Notes under the pieces: generated by a model
Databases searched by the model: none
Seen by the model: only the letters and a program-made list of their open reading frames with translations
What the model was told of the DNA's origin: nothing
Shown here: positions 1 through 9,010 of the stretch, piece by piece
Layout: every line of letters begins with the position of its first letter
Numbering within the stretch: the first letter of the stretch is position 1
DNA from: Blepharisma japonicum
Lineage: Eukaryota > Ciliophora > Heterotrichea > Heterotrichida > Blepharismidae
NCBI GenBank assembly: GCA_949751835.1
Contig: CATKHK010000080.1
Coordinates: 62,001 to 126,000, forward strand
Length of the DNA: 64,000 nt
Direction: 5' to 3'
Position numbers and translations under genes: made by a program

Positions 1-2
1 CT

Positions 3-440
3 CAACTATTAGATTTTGCTTCTAAATGTGCTATAAGTATCAGAGAACAAGTGCAGCAATATAGAGACTCAATGGGCGGAAAACACTGCGTGCAAGGCTT
101 ACCTGGGGAGCATTTAGTTCCTCTTCAATTTGCAGGACAAGGATTTCAATGGGATATCGCTTGCCCAGAAAACAGCCCTGAATTTTTTGCCAAAATTTTA
201 TGCCAAGATATGGAATTACCTGCAAATGACTGTCCCAGTATTTCTTTTAAATTAAGAAGTGCTTTAAAAGCCCACAAAATGAGACTAGCTAAGGCTTTCA
301 ATGATGAAATTGCTAGAATTCCAGACATAAAAATGCACATAGAAGAAGCTCCAACCTTAGATCAGCTGGAAATAGAAAATTCTATCCAAGAAAGTCTGCC
401 ACCTCCACACAGAAATTTAGGGGAAAATTCATCTAAGTAA
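3..440 (+). CDS. SNF5/SMARCB1-like chromatin-remodelling subunit (C-terminal part, cut by window start)
   Basis: The frame is open from the window edge to TAA at 438-440, so the N-terminus lies outside and no start can be chosen. The visible 145 residues contain a pattern matching the second SNF5 repeat: LVPLQFAGQGFQWDIA, then ENSPEFFAKILCQDMEL, then a stretch ending in a basic helix. SMARCB1 has the equivalent QFEWDM...ENSPEKFA..LC order. SNF5 proteins are core subunits of SWI/SNF-type remodellers, where the repeats bind partner subunits and acidic factors. A Pro-rich tail (LPPPHRN) follows. The next gene starts only 7 nt after this stop on the same strand. The family call is from pattern recall over about 55 residues and is fairly secure; which complex it serves is inference. 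Confidence 0.75.
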   Translation, partial: QLLDFASKCAISIREQVQQYRDSMGGKHCVQGLPGEHLVPLQFAGQGFQWDIACPENSPEFFAKILCQDMELPANDCPSISFKLRSALKAHKMRLAKAFNDEIARIPDIKMHIEEAPTLDQLEIENSIQESLPPPHRNLGENSSK

Positions 441-447
441 TAAAAAT

Positions 448-1029
448 ATGAATAAAATTTTAGTCAGAGGAATTGATAGTAAATTGTCTGAATTTTCGTG
501 TGAAAATTATGCTAATTTTGTAGAAGAGTACTCAGAATGGACTAAAATTCCTAGAGAGCACTTAAGGATTTCTCAATGTTCAAGAGGGGTTTTGGAAATA
601 AATCCAGATTTTATTGTATGTGTTAGTTTGAAAGTTTGTGGAGGAAAAGGTGGCTTTGGGTCTTTATTGAGAGGACAAGGAATGTTTGCGAGAGTGGATA
701 ATTTTGAAGCCTGCAGAGATTTAAACGGGAGAAGGATAAGACATATAAATGATGAAATTAGGCTTGCTGAATGGAAACAAAAAAAAGCTGAAAAAGAAGA
801 GGAAGAAAGAAAAAAAGCTGAAGAAAAAGAAGAAAAGATAGTTGTACCTGCAAAAAGAAAAACTAAGGCAGATCCAAATTATAAGAGTGCAGTAGATGAT
901 TGCGTTAAAGGAGTTAAATCAGCATTGGCTGCGGGGCTGAAGAAAAAGAATGATGAGCCGACAAAAAAAGCAAAAATTGAAGAAGAGGATAAAGACAAAG
1001 ATAATAAGAATAATGATAAAATTTGCTAA
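448..1029 (+). CDS. SDE2: SDE2-like protein: ubiquitin-fold N-terminus with GG-KGG cleavage motif
   Basis: 193 aa, TAA stop. Residues 1-66 would be the SDE2 ubiquitin-like fold, ending in Cys-Gly-Gly and followed by KGGFGSLLRGQG (67-78), the hallmark of Sde2. After it comes ACRDLNGRRIRHIN, also conserved in the family. The rest is a Lys/Glu-rich helix (about 107-135) and a highly charged basic-acidic tail. In fission yeast and humans the ubiquitin-like part is cut off after the di-Gly, and the released C-terminal protein starting with Lys acts in splicing of selected introns and in genome maintenance. That role is family knowledge, not shown here. The start is fixed by the need for the full ubiquitin-like strand MNKILVRG. 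The spacing to the upstream SNF5-like gene is 7 nt, unusually small for separate eukaryotic genes. Confidence 0.88.
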   Translation: MNKILVRGIDSKLSEFSCENYANFVEEYSEWTKIPREHLRISQCSRGVLEINPDFIVCVSLKVCGGKGGFGSLLRGQGMFARVDNFEACRDLNGRRIRHINDEIRLAEWKQKKAEKEEEERKKAEEKEEKIVVPAKRKTKADPNYKSAVDDCVKGVKSALAAGLKKKNDEPTKKAKIEEEDKDKDNKNNDKIC

Positions 1030-1091
1030 TTGTTATAACTAGGTGCTAAAAGTAGATTTGGAGATTCAATACTTGAATTATATTTAGGTTT

Positions 1092-2486
1092 TTAAACTGA
1101 TCTTTTGGTTTCTAGGCTTGTTTGCTCTACATAGTCTTGCTTTTTAAGCAGTAAATAATCTTTGATTAGCCTTTCTAGTCATTTTAATACAGATTTGACA
1201 CTTGGCAACTTCGATAAAGAATTAGGAGGAGAATATTTTATTATAAGTAATACCACACTTTTATAAAACTCTTTTGAATCATTTGTAATTTTTGCTTCTT
1301 TTGTTACTTTCTGACAAGCACCTACAATTTGATCAGCATGCTCTACTCTTAGAATGATCATTATTTGTCCTATTATTTTCCTCATATTGCTTGCAACAAT
1401 ATCTTGAGATGCTTTGCTTATTTTTACAGGAGTTTTTTTTTTCTTTTTAGTAGTTTTTCTTTGTGTTTCTAATAATTGATCCTCAAGCTCATTAATTCTT
1501 TGTTGACTTTCATTTAAATATCTTTTTAGGGATTCGTTTTCAGCTGCAAGATCTTTGTTTTCTTTTTCATGCATCTCACTTTTCGCAATTAAAGTGAGCT
1601 CTTCTTGGCTTTTTCTTTTTGTCCTTTCGCTTAGAAGTGTTTCTACTCGATTTTTTATGCTTTCAGTTCCATCTTTCAATTTTGCTACTGTTTCTTGAAA
1701 TTGCTTATTCTGCAATAATAAATCATTGTTTTCTCCTACTAATTTTTTGTTTTCGTTTTCTATTAATTTTATTCTCTGCTGGATAGCTTTTAAAACCTCC
1801 TCAAGCTCTGCCTTTTCGTATGAAAACTGAATGTTAGCTTTTTCAAGCTCAGCAATTTTTTGGTAAAGTTCATTTTGCTCATCTATTTTCGAGTTTCTTT
1901 TCTCTAGCTCTTCCTGCAGCTTTGTAATTTTAATATTCAGTTCCTTAATATCAATTCTTGAGTTGTGCAGCTCTACTTTTAAATCTGAAATTATGCTATC
2001 TTTCTTTATAAGTTCTCGATTCATTACTTCTAAATCATCAATTTTTGCTTTGGTGTTAAAAATTTCTTTTTTTAAAACGTCAATTTCTTTGACTTCTTCA
2101 GCACCTTTATCCTGCTTCGAAAGCCAAGAAATTATCCCATTACTGTGGGGATAAGAAAGCTGTTTCTTTTCAGGCAGTTCTGGGATTAGTGGATAATCAA
2201 TTAATTCAGGTTTTTCGCTCACCCAATTGTCAAGCTTGAACTGGCTCTTTCCTGCTGCTCTTTCAGTATAAAATCCTGAATTAGCATCTTGATATCTTGA
2301 TCCTGATAGCTCCAAGTCGTCTTTTGATAGCTTTGATCCGCTATTCCAATCTTTTCCTTCTGAAACCCAAGACCCTTCTGAGCTTTCTCCAATAATTTGC
2401 ATCTGTATTTTTTTCATTGATTTTTTGATACTGGAAATCCTTTCATCTACATCATAATCCATCTTATTTATAAACATCGTATCCAT
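1092..2486 (-). CDS. Coiled-coil protein, unknown function
   Basis: 464 aa. The standard-code frame ends at a TGA (1179-1181), which reads as Trp here; the protein then runs on (WLERLIKDYLLLKK...) to TAA at 1092-1094. Residues 1-110 are Ser/Gly/Asp-rich and polar. About 130-345 is a long heptad-type coiled coil rich in Glu, Lys and Leu. A poly-Lys patch (about 344-350) precedes a C-terminal block with apolar helices (IIGQIMIILRV, VVLLIIKYSPP) that could be a small folded domain. No catalytic motif is visible and I do not recognise the family. Two further in-frame ATGs lie within the first nine codons. It is divergent from the furin-repeat gene (34 bp between starts) and convergent with the SDE2-like gene (62 bp between stops). 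Confidence 0.75.
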
Positions 2487-2520
2487 TTTAAAAATCAGCT
2501 ACACTGAAGATACTTTTATA

Positions 2521-4980
2521 ATGATTATTTATTCAGCTTTATTTCTAGCAACGCTGGGCCTTGCCGATCTCTATTTGAATAGCCCATTTCAAAGCTCGCT
2601 TAGAATAAAATCATCTACTCCAGTTTCTATGCAAAGCAACACTGATTATTTCATTCTTTCTCAAGAAACGGTAGGTATTGCAGTAAGAAGGATAAATACC
2701 CAGATGCAGATAGTATGGATTTATACTCTTTCAGGGGCAAACAATTACAATGCTATTGACTTAAAATTAGGGCTGTCTACTATTTATGTAGTTTTAAATG
2801 TGAATTATACAAATCTTTCAGAAATTCCAGCATTAATCCCTTCAGTGAATCCTAAAATATCAACATTTCAAAGCTTATTACTCGTAATTTCAATGGATAC
2901 AGGGACTTTGAAATCCACTCAATGGATTGGGAATTGCTTTGATAGCAACAGCTGGGCCTCTGAAATTGCCTATGATGGGCTTGATATTTATGCAGTTGGG
3001 ACTGATGACTGCAGCAGTGGGAGAACCTGGGTTATTAAAGTCGGAAAATGGCAGAATTTTTATGCTGGAAAAACTTCCAGTGTAAAAATAAGCTTGACTG
3101 GGAATTATGCATATATAGCTATGGGATACAGCTCAGATTCCAGCACAAAGGTATGCAAGTTTGATAAATATATGAATTGGCAGTGGGAAATTGTGCTGGG
3201 AAATCAAATTCCTAATGATATTTTGGCAGTTAATGTAGGAGGAGCTGACAATTCACTTGTGGTGACACAAAATCAAATTTTTTTATTAAGCCCTAGCTCA
3301 GCTATATTAGGGACAGCAACTGTCCCATATGTGAATTTTGTAAGCGCCATTTCAAACTCAGTAAGTGGATTTATTGTATCAGGAACTGCCACTTCAGGAG
3401 CTTTCAATACTATTATTCAAGCCCAACAAGCAGGAATTCTTATATGATTCAGCTCATCTTTATCAACATTAAGCTACAGAATCTATGACTCAGGCAATAC
3501 CGTTAAGATTTCTCAATTCAACCAATTAAACTATAAAAGTGTCGCAGTTCTCCTTAAAAGTTCTGAATCTTTCTATACAAATTCCTATTCCAGCACCTCT
3601 GTATCCTCATTACTTTTTTTCGCTTATGACCCTTTTGCCTATACAAATTGCAATTCTTTATGTTCCCAATGTTTCGGCAGTTCTTCAAATTCTTGCTATT
3701 CTTGCAACTTTTATAATATAGACGATTTTTCATGTGGAGAATGTGCTGAAAATTGTGCGACTTGTACCAGTTCAAGCCCAAAAAATTGCATTACATGTGC
3801 AAATGGCTATGTATTTTTAAATAATTATTGTGTCCTTAACTTAAACTGTACAGATGGGACTTATCCAGATAATGATGCTAAGGCATGTCTAGCTTGTGAT
3901 ACTTCTTGTGGAACTTGTTCAGGGCCTTCTTTTGCAAACTGTACATCATGCTCTTATGGTTTTATAAAAAATGATTTATTGTGTGTAAATCAGTGCCCCA
4001 GCTATAGGTTTCCTTATAATGGAGTATGCACAGACTGCAATTCTGCATGTGAGTCATGCAATGGACCTTATAATTCAAATTGCACATTATGCAAGACTGG
4101 ACAGATCATATATAAAGGATCATGCTTAGCTAGTTGTCCTTCAAATACTTATAGTACAGGTATTGAATGTTTTAATTGCAATGATGCATGCTTTGGATGC
4201 ACTGATAAATATTCATATTCTTGCAAAGCTTGTGCAAAAGGGTATTTTTTATTTCAAAATATCTGTCTTAATTCTTGTCCTGCAGGCTACTATTTTTCTA
4301 ACTCGACCTGCTATAGCTGTCCTTCTAATTGTGCAAGCTGTTCTTCACAAAATTGCTCGAAATGCAATAGAAATTATTTTCTCAGCTCAGGAAAGTGCTT
4401 ACCATCCTCAGACTGCCCAAGCTATACATATTTTAATGAAACAGACTGCGTTTCATGCCACCCAAATTGTTTAACTTGCTTTGGAGAAGAAGCTACAGAA
4501 TGCCATTCATGCATATCAGCCTATTTTTTAAAAAATAATTCATGCACTGAGTCTGTAGCTGTCTGCAATGCAACTCAATTTAAAAGCGAGGAAAATACCT
4601 GCATTGACTGCCAAGAAGGCTGCATCCATTGTAATACTACAAAAAGCTGCTTAAAATGTGAAAGTAATAAAGTTCTTTATCAAGGAAATTGTAATGAAAA
4701 GTGCCCAAGTAAGTATATGAATATTAATGGAACTTGTGAAAATTGTCCTGATAGGTGTGATGAATGCCAAGATGGGGCTTGCATTAAATGCTCAATGAAT
4801 TCCCAGACTCAAGGGTGATATTTATTAAGAAATGGAGTATGTTTAAAGAATCAAACAGTTTGTACGGACTCTTATAGTTATGATGAAGATAAAGGAGCAT
4901 GCTTATATGATGAAAATGATGAGATGGAGAAAAAGAAAGAGATGATAAAGACAGCAATAGGGTTGTATCAAATTACTTAA
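2521..4980 (+). CDS. Secreted furin-like cysteine-rich repeat protein
   Basis: 819 aa when two in-frame TGA codons (3445-3447, 4816-4818) are read as Trp; TAA at 4978-4980. Residues 1-16 (MIIYSALFLATLGLAD) form a signal peptide. Residues about 20-340 are a beta-rich region with repeated short strands that may be a propeller-like fold (uncertain). From about 371 to 760 there are dense CxxC and Cys-Gly/Ser repeats of the furin-like or growth-factor-receptor Cys-rich type, such as CNSACESCNGP and CPSNCASC. Ciliates have many such surface or secreted proteins. Most end in membrane segments, but this one has no clear transmembrane helix and ends in a short charged tail, so it looks secreted. Ligand and role are unknown. 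It shares a 34-bp divergent start region with the coiled-coil gene. Confidence 0.82.
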
Positions 4981-5380
4981 TAAAATAAATGTGATTGATA
5001 GAAAGCTTTATTTGTAAATAAACTTGATAATTGTTGATATACTAATTTTCGACTTATAACAATAAATAAGGAATTTCGTTAAATGTTATTATAATTAGCT
5101 AATGAATTATAATGGAGTTTTATCATAAGTTATTTAAGGATATCCAACAGGACAAATAATGATGTGTTAAAAACCCTAATAGCTGCCTACAATATTAAAA
5201 GCTTAAAAATAATTACTGAATCCTTGGCTGATCTTATTTTTAAAAAAAATCATATAAATCTTCCAAAACCCCAAAAGCGTATTACAAAAAAATCCTTCTT
5301 TTGAACGGTCTCCTAGCCTTGTCCTTAAAAAATATCAATGATGATAATTTTTAACTGTCAAAAATAATTAAGTAAGATTT
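4981..5380 (+). other. Intergenic region with possible coding relic
   Basis: AT-rich spacer between the furin-repeat gene and the CCT-motif gene. A frame open to about 5320 (with TGA as Trp) reads like protein (TLIAAYNIKSLKIITESLAD). A second frame, about 5263-5345, reads FQNPKSVLQKNPSFERSPSL and ends in TAA. I find no ATG in the first frame and no 15-16-nt intron joining the two, so this looks like an eroded gene rather than a working one. Confidence 0.35.
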
Positions 5381-6058
5381 ATGATCGCATCATTCCATTT
5401 TCAAAGAAATAATTTCTCGCCAATAATTAAATTTTCTAAAATGGTTGAATGCATTGACGAATACTTGGGATCAGAGTACACATGCCAATTTGATTTCATG
5501 TTAGATTCAATGCAAGCCGAATTAATGCACCCTAATGAGCGTAAGCTTTCATTTGTTGACTTACTGAGTCACTCCTACGCCCATCATGTTGATGTAATTC
5601 CTATTCAGATCATGCCCAGCATAGAATCTATGCCTGAGCACTTCGATGAGTTCACTCTTACACAATCCTTCACCCAAGACGATTGCGACGTAAAGCTGAA
5701 CCCCCTGATCTACGAGGTCTACGAGACTCAGATACAAAAACAAAAGAAAAAAAAGCCCGTTGCCTCAAAAGACACAATAGTTGTCATACATAAGCCTGTA
5801 GAATTGACGCCAGACCATATAATAGGCACAATCACATTAGAAGAGCGACGGAAGAAGATCAAAAAGTACCTGGAAAAGAGGCAGAGGAGGACGTGGAACA
5901 AAAAGATCTCATATGACTGCCGAAAACGAGTGGCGGATGGCAGGCTAAGGATCAAAGGGAGGTTCGTTACGAAGGAGCAAGCAATCGCTATTCTTGGGAT
6001 TGATCACCCAGCTGTACAAAATTTGTTGGCAATGGAAAGGGAAAGCCAAAATAATTAG
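5381..6058 (+). CDS. CCT-motif protein (CONSTANS/TOC1-type nuclear domain)
   Basis: 225 aa, TAG stop. Residues about 153-200 match the CCT motif: RRKKIKKYLEKRQRRTW, then KKISYDCRKRVADGRLRIKG, then RFVTKEQA. This matches the plant pattern of Arg/Lys-rich helix, KKIRY..RK.LA..R.R.KG.FV. In plants CCT motifs act in nuclear localisation and in binding DNA or NF-Y-like partners. The N-terminal 150 residues are acidic to neutral with a KKKK patch at about 122-126 and no other domain I know. No zinc-finger or response-regulator domain is present. The second half uses more G/C-ending codons than its neighbours. The first ATG is at 5381; an in-frame ATG at 5441 is an alternative start. A regulatory role is inference. 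Confidence 0.8.
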   Translation: MIASFHFQRNNFSPIIKFSKMVECIDEYLGSEYTCQFDFMLDSMQAELMHPNERKLSFVDLLSHSYAHHVDVIPIQIMPSIESMPEHFDEFTLTQSFTQDDCDVKLNPLIYEVYETQIQKQKKKKPVASKDTIVVIHKPVELTPDHIIGTITLEERRKKIKKYLEKRQRRTWNKKISYDCRKRVADGRLRIKGRFVTKEQAIAILGIDHPAVQNLLAMERESQNN

Positions 6059-6532
6059 ATATAGTATGGTAATCTGAATGGTGATTTTTTATGAATAAGC
6101 TGTCATGCGTAAGGATTATTTTTTTTAATTTTTTTGGAAGGAATTGGGCTTTCTTGCGATTTTTGAGGGATTAATTTAAGTTACTGATGAAAAGTCAGTG
6201 AAATAATAGGGCGAAACAGTAAAAAGAACGTTAAAAAAGCAGTTAATTTTGAAATTAAATTTATGTGATATAAATGGATTTTGGGTTGTTAAGATATTGT
6301 ACTTTGGCTTATGATAGTGTTTTATGCTGATTTTTAGAACCTTTCAATAAATGATGATCTATTTGTATATAAAGATATATTACTAACACTTGGAATAGAA
6401 AATTTAAAAAATTTATAAATTTGAATTTAGATTCTTTAATATAGAGAGCCTAAGATTTCTTGGTTTCTCTTATAATTTTAAGATAAAATTTTTCTTGAAA
6501 TTTTTATAATGGCTGAATTTAATTGATAATAA
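6059..6532. other. Intergenic, no gene seen
   Basis: AT-rich spacer between two plus-strand genes, with stops in all frames. It presumably holds the 3' end of the CCT-motif gene and the promoter of the thioredoxin gene. A small inverted repeat (ACTGA...TCAGT, near 6183-6201) is the only structure noticed, and it is too short to interpret. Confidence 0.5.
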
Positions 6533-6997
6533 ATGGTCATCAAGGCAATTGGTCTCTTCGCTCTTCTGAGCATTGCTTTCCTTGCATCAGCTGATGAAGA
6601 ATCAGATGTTCTCATACTTACTGACTCCACTATTGATAAGGCCATTGCAGATAATCAGCATATCCTTATAATGTATTATACATCATGGTGTAGACACTGC
6701 AAGATACTTGCTCCTGAATACGACAGAGCAGCCACCTTATTGAAGGAAAGGGGCTCAAAAGCTGTTATTGCCAAGATCGATGCTACCGTTGAGCAAGAAG
6801 CTGTCTCATCCAGACATATATGAGGATATCCAACACTTATTTTCTATCAAAATGGAAAGGAACCAGAAAAATATGAAGAAGGTAGAACTGCTGAAGCAAT
6901 TACTGAGTATATTCAAGGCAAGACTGGCTGGCTCTACAGTGTGGATCGACTATTTTCAAGTCTTCAGAGATTAAATTTCTGAAATTTCTATGTGTAA
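6533..6997 (+). CDS. Single-domain secretory thioredoxin / PDI-like protein
   Basis: 154 aa, with TGA at 6821-6823 and 6980-6982 read as Trp, and TAA at 6995-6997. Residues 1-20 are a signal peptide (AIGLFALLSIAFLASA). The thioredoxin fold follows: ILIMYYTSWCRHCKILAPEY carries the CxxC active site (Cys-Arg-His-Cys, versus CGHC in classical PDI), then AKIDATVEQ, then HIWGYPTLIFYQNG with the cis-Pro. PDIs catalyse disulfide exchange in the secretory pathway. Only one thioredoxin domain is present and the C-terminus (WNFYV) has no KDEL-type retention signal, so it may be secreted or held by a partner. I found no plausible small intron that would extend it. Confidence 0.85.
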
Positions 6998-7236
6998 GTG
7001 ACTACGCCTAATTTATTTTATATAGGATGGTCAGAATATGATAAATCTAGATTTGTTTATTGTGTACTAAAATATAGCGTTTTATTTTAAGCAATATATA
7101 AAGTATTAAGCTTCAAAATCAATATATATTTTATGAAATATATCCTATAGGGTCACAAAGGATAAATTCTAAGAAAAATTACATTAACACAATTTGAAAT
7201 AATAATTTTAGACTTTAAAATATCAATACGAATAAT

Positions 7237-8350
7237 TTACTTCGCTGAAATATCCAAGATAACTGCGGTTATATCGTCAGAATGGTTCGCGTTTGCTTTC
7301 CATCTATTATACGATTCAAAGCACAAATTTTCGGCTGATTTTTCAAGCTCGCTTGAGCTTATAAAATTTTGCATCAGTAGTAGTGCTTCGTCATTCGGCA
7401 TAAACTCCCAAAGCCCATCGGTGCCTATAATAATATACTCATCCTCTACATCAAGTTCATAGACATACACTTCCGGTTCGGCCAGAATTCCAATCCTCGT
7501 TGAAGCTTTATGGCCGAAGTTTCTTGAAAAAGCAAGTCCTGGGAATTTTTCATATTTAAATCATACCCTGTCCTGCCCATTTCTATTTCCATTTTCATCT
7601 AAAATTGGCTCTACTCTGCCTCCACAAGACTCTATTCTGCTTCTTTCGTCTGGTAAGCTTGGTTTATGTTCTCTTGTCATTTGTATTGGCATTATTTTAT
7701 TTCCTTCTTTTCTCCCTAAAATTGCTTTAGAATCTCCTAAATATGCACAAAACAAGCTATTTCCTTCTAATAGCACAATGATGCCTGTACTCCCTGAGGA
7801 ATTAAAATTTACATTTTCCAGTTGTAAAAGCTCTTCATTTGTCTGTAAAAATGCTTGTTTTAAGGCGTTTGACATGTTTGTTTCAGTATCCAAAATGATT
7901 TCTAAGTTGTATGGCAATTTTTCTTTTATATATGAAGAAACCATATGCCCGAACTCTCCATTTCCGTCGAAAACTCCGAATAAGTGTCTTGTGTCTCTAT
8001 CGCAAAATTGAGGCATAATTAAATAGTCGTCTTGGTTATGATTTTTGGTAATTCCGTTTATAGTACCAATTATGGAAAAGTTACTGTAGTTTCTGATAGC
8101 GTTTTGGGGTCGAGATATAGTTGCTAAATAAAAAATTACATTTTCGAGGAGATTTTTCAGGAGAGTTATTGCTGGGCAAATTTAAGGGGAAACTACCGCA
8201 TCTTCCACGACTCCCATAACTAAGGACAGAAGGCTGGCAAAGCACTGGGCTGATAGCAAAAGATTTGCCATGAAGCCTTGACCCAAGAATAGGACTTACC
8301 TGATCTTCCTTTTCGCTGTCTACTTCTGAAAGTGATGAAGAAGCTATCAT
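7237..8350 (-). CDS. PP2C-family Ser/Thr protein phosphatase (two exons, 16-nt intron)
   Basis: Exons are complement 8350-8140 and 8123-7237 (365 aa, TAA). Removing the 16-nt intron 8124-8139 joins two frames and restores the PP2C start (IGTINGITKNHNQDDY). TGA at 7561-7563 is Trp. PP2C motifs in order: HLFGVFDGNGEFG (family FDGHG; His to Asn here), SGSTGIIVLL, CAYLGDSKAIL, EHKPSLPDERSRI, PGLAFSRNFGH, IIIGTDGLWEF and HSDDITAVILDI. The acidic residues expected to bind the metal ions are present. PP2C enzymes are Mg/Mn-dependent phosphatases that are soluble or held by extra domains. About 90 N-terminal residues are Ser/Pro-rich and may be regulatory. It is convergent with the thioredoxin gene. 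Confidence 0.93.
8124..8139 (-). other. 16-nt intron of the PP2C gene
   Basis: Minus-strand sequence GTAATTTTTTATTTAG. Its removal shifts the frame by one and joins ...SPRK to STISRPQNAIRNYS..., without which the PP2C N-terminus ends at a TAA. Confidence 0.93.
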
Positions 8351-8661
8351 GATATTAATGTATAAATATTATATAATTTTGAGCCATTATGGCTATGGTA
8401 AATATACAGTTATTAATCACTGGAAGGATTAACTGGAGAATTAATTCCCATGCCATTTGTTAGGAAAATAATTTTAAAAATTTATGGTGAGAAGCTTGCT
8501 TACTTATTATAAAAGCAAAATAATTGATATTTTTGAAATTGGGATTTAAAAATTATACTCAAATTATTTAGATTTTATTATATTACAAAATGTAAGAGAA
8601 AAAGAAAAATAATGCTTTCTTGTGAATATATACAGGAAATCTCGGAATTAAAATCAGATAT
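8351..8661. other. Intergenic, start region of the PP2C gene and upstream side of the tRNA
   Basis: AT-rich, stops in all frames. Nothing was recognised apart from the tRNA gene that begins at its right edge. Confidence 0.5.
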
Positions 8662-8705
8662 GACTGTTTGGCCGAGCGGTCTAAGGCGGTAGCTTAAGGC
8701 GCTAT

Positions 8706-8736
<31 letters not shown>

Positions 8737-8741
8737 AGTCA
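8662..8741 (+). tRNA. tRNA-Leu (anticodon AAG)
   Basis: An 80-nt cloverleaf can be folded by eye. The 7-bp acceptor stem GACTGTT/AGCAGTC has one G-T pair, followed by discriminator A. The D arm GGCCGAGCGGTCTAAGGC contains the A box. The anticodon stem GTAGC/GCTAT encloses the loop TTAAGGC, giving anticodon AAG. A long variable arm of class II type is followed by a T arm with GGTTCAAATCC (B box). TTTTT at 8742-8746 fits a Pol III terminator. No intron and no encoded CCA. It would read CUU (and CUC if A34 is modified to inosine). Confidence 0.95.
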
Positions 8742-8746
8742 TTTTT
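8742..8746 (+). terminator. Pol III terminator of the tRNA-Leu gene
   Basis: A run of five T directly after the discriminator base of the tRNA. Confidence 0.7.
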
Positions 8747-9010
8747 ATCGATCTCAAAATTCTTATAGTTTTAGAATTCAAAATACCTACAGTTTATTAC
8801 TCAATTATTTTCTATAATCTCACCAATTTTTACTCAATTTATCTAAATATTTTCTTTTGTTTTTCTCAAATCCGACTTCTTCCATTATTTTTTATCAAAA
8901 TTTCCCGGCTGATAAAAATACTTTAAACCCTAGATACCTTTATTTTTCTTTCAATTTATTATCAAAAAATTCAAAATCCTTTAGATCCTGCTCTATATCC
9001 GTTTATAAAT

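Noticed and set aside
4163-4474. Second open frame inside the furin-repeat gene
   Set aside because: Out-of-frame shadow of Cys-rich repeats; the main frame has clear CxxC repeats throughout.
5381-6058. Reading TAG as Gln (the code once listed for Blepharisma)
   Set aside because: TAG ends the CCT gene, UBC9, receptor C and the carboxypeptidase at the length or position expected, and tiny introns carry TAG as a stop; TAG behaves as a terminator here.
7237-8016. PP2C as two separate genes split at a TGA
   Set aside because: The TGA sits at an expected Trp before the PGLAFSR motif; reading it as Trp gives one complete phosphatase.
8578-8781. Open frame on the minus strand across the tRNA-Leu gene
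   Set aside because: Antisense to a well-folded tRNA gene; not coding.
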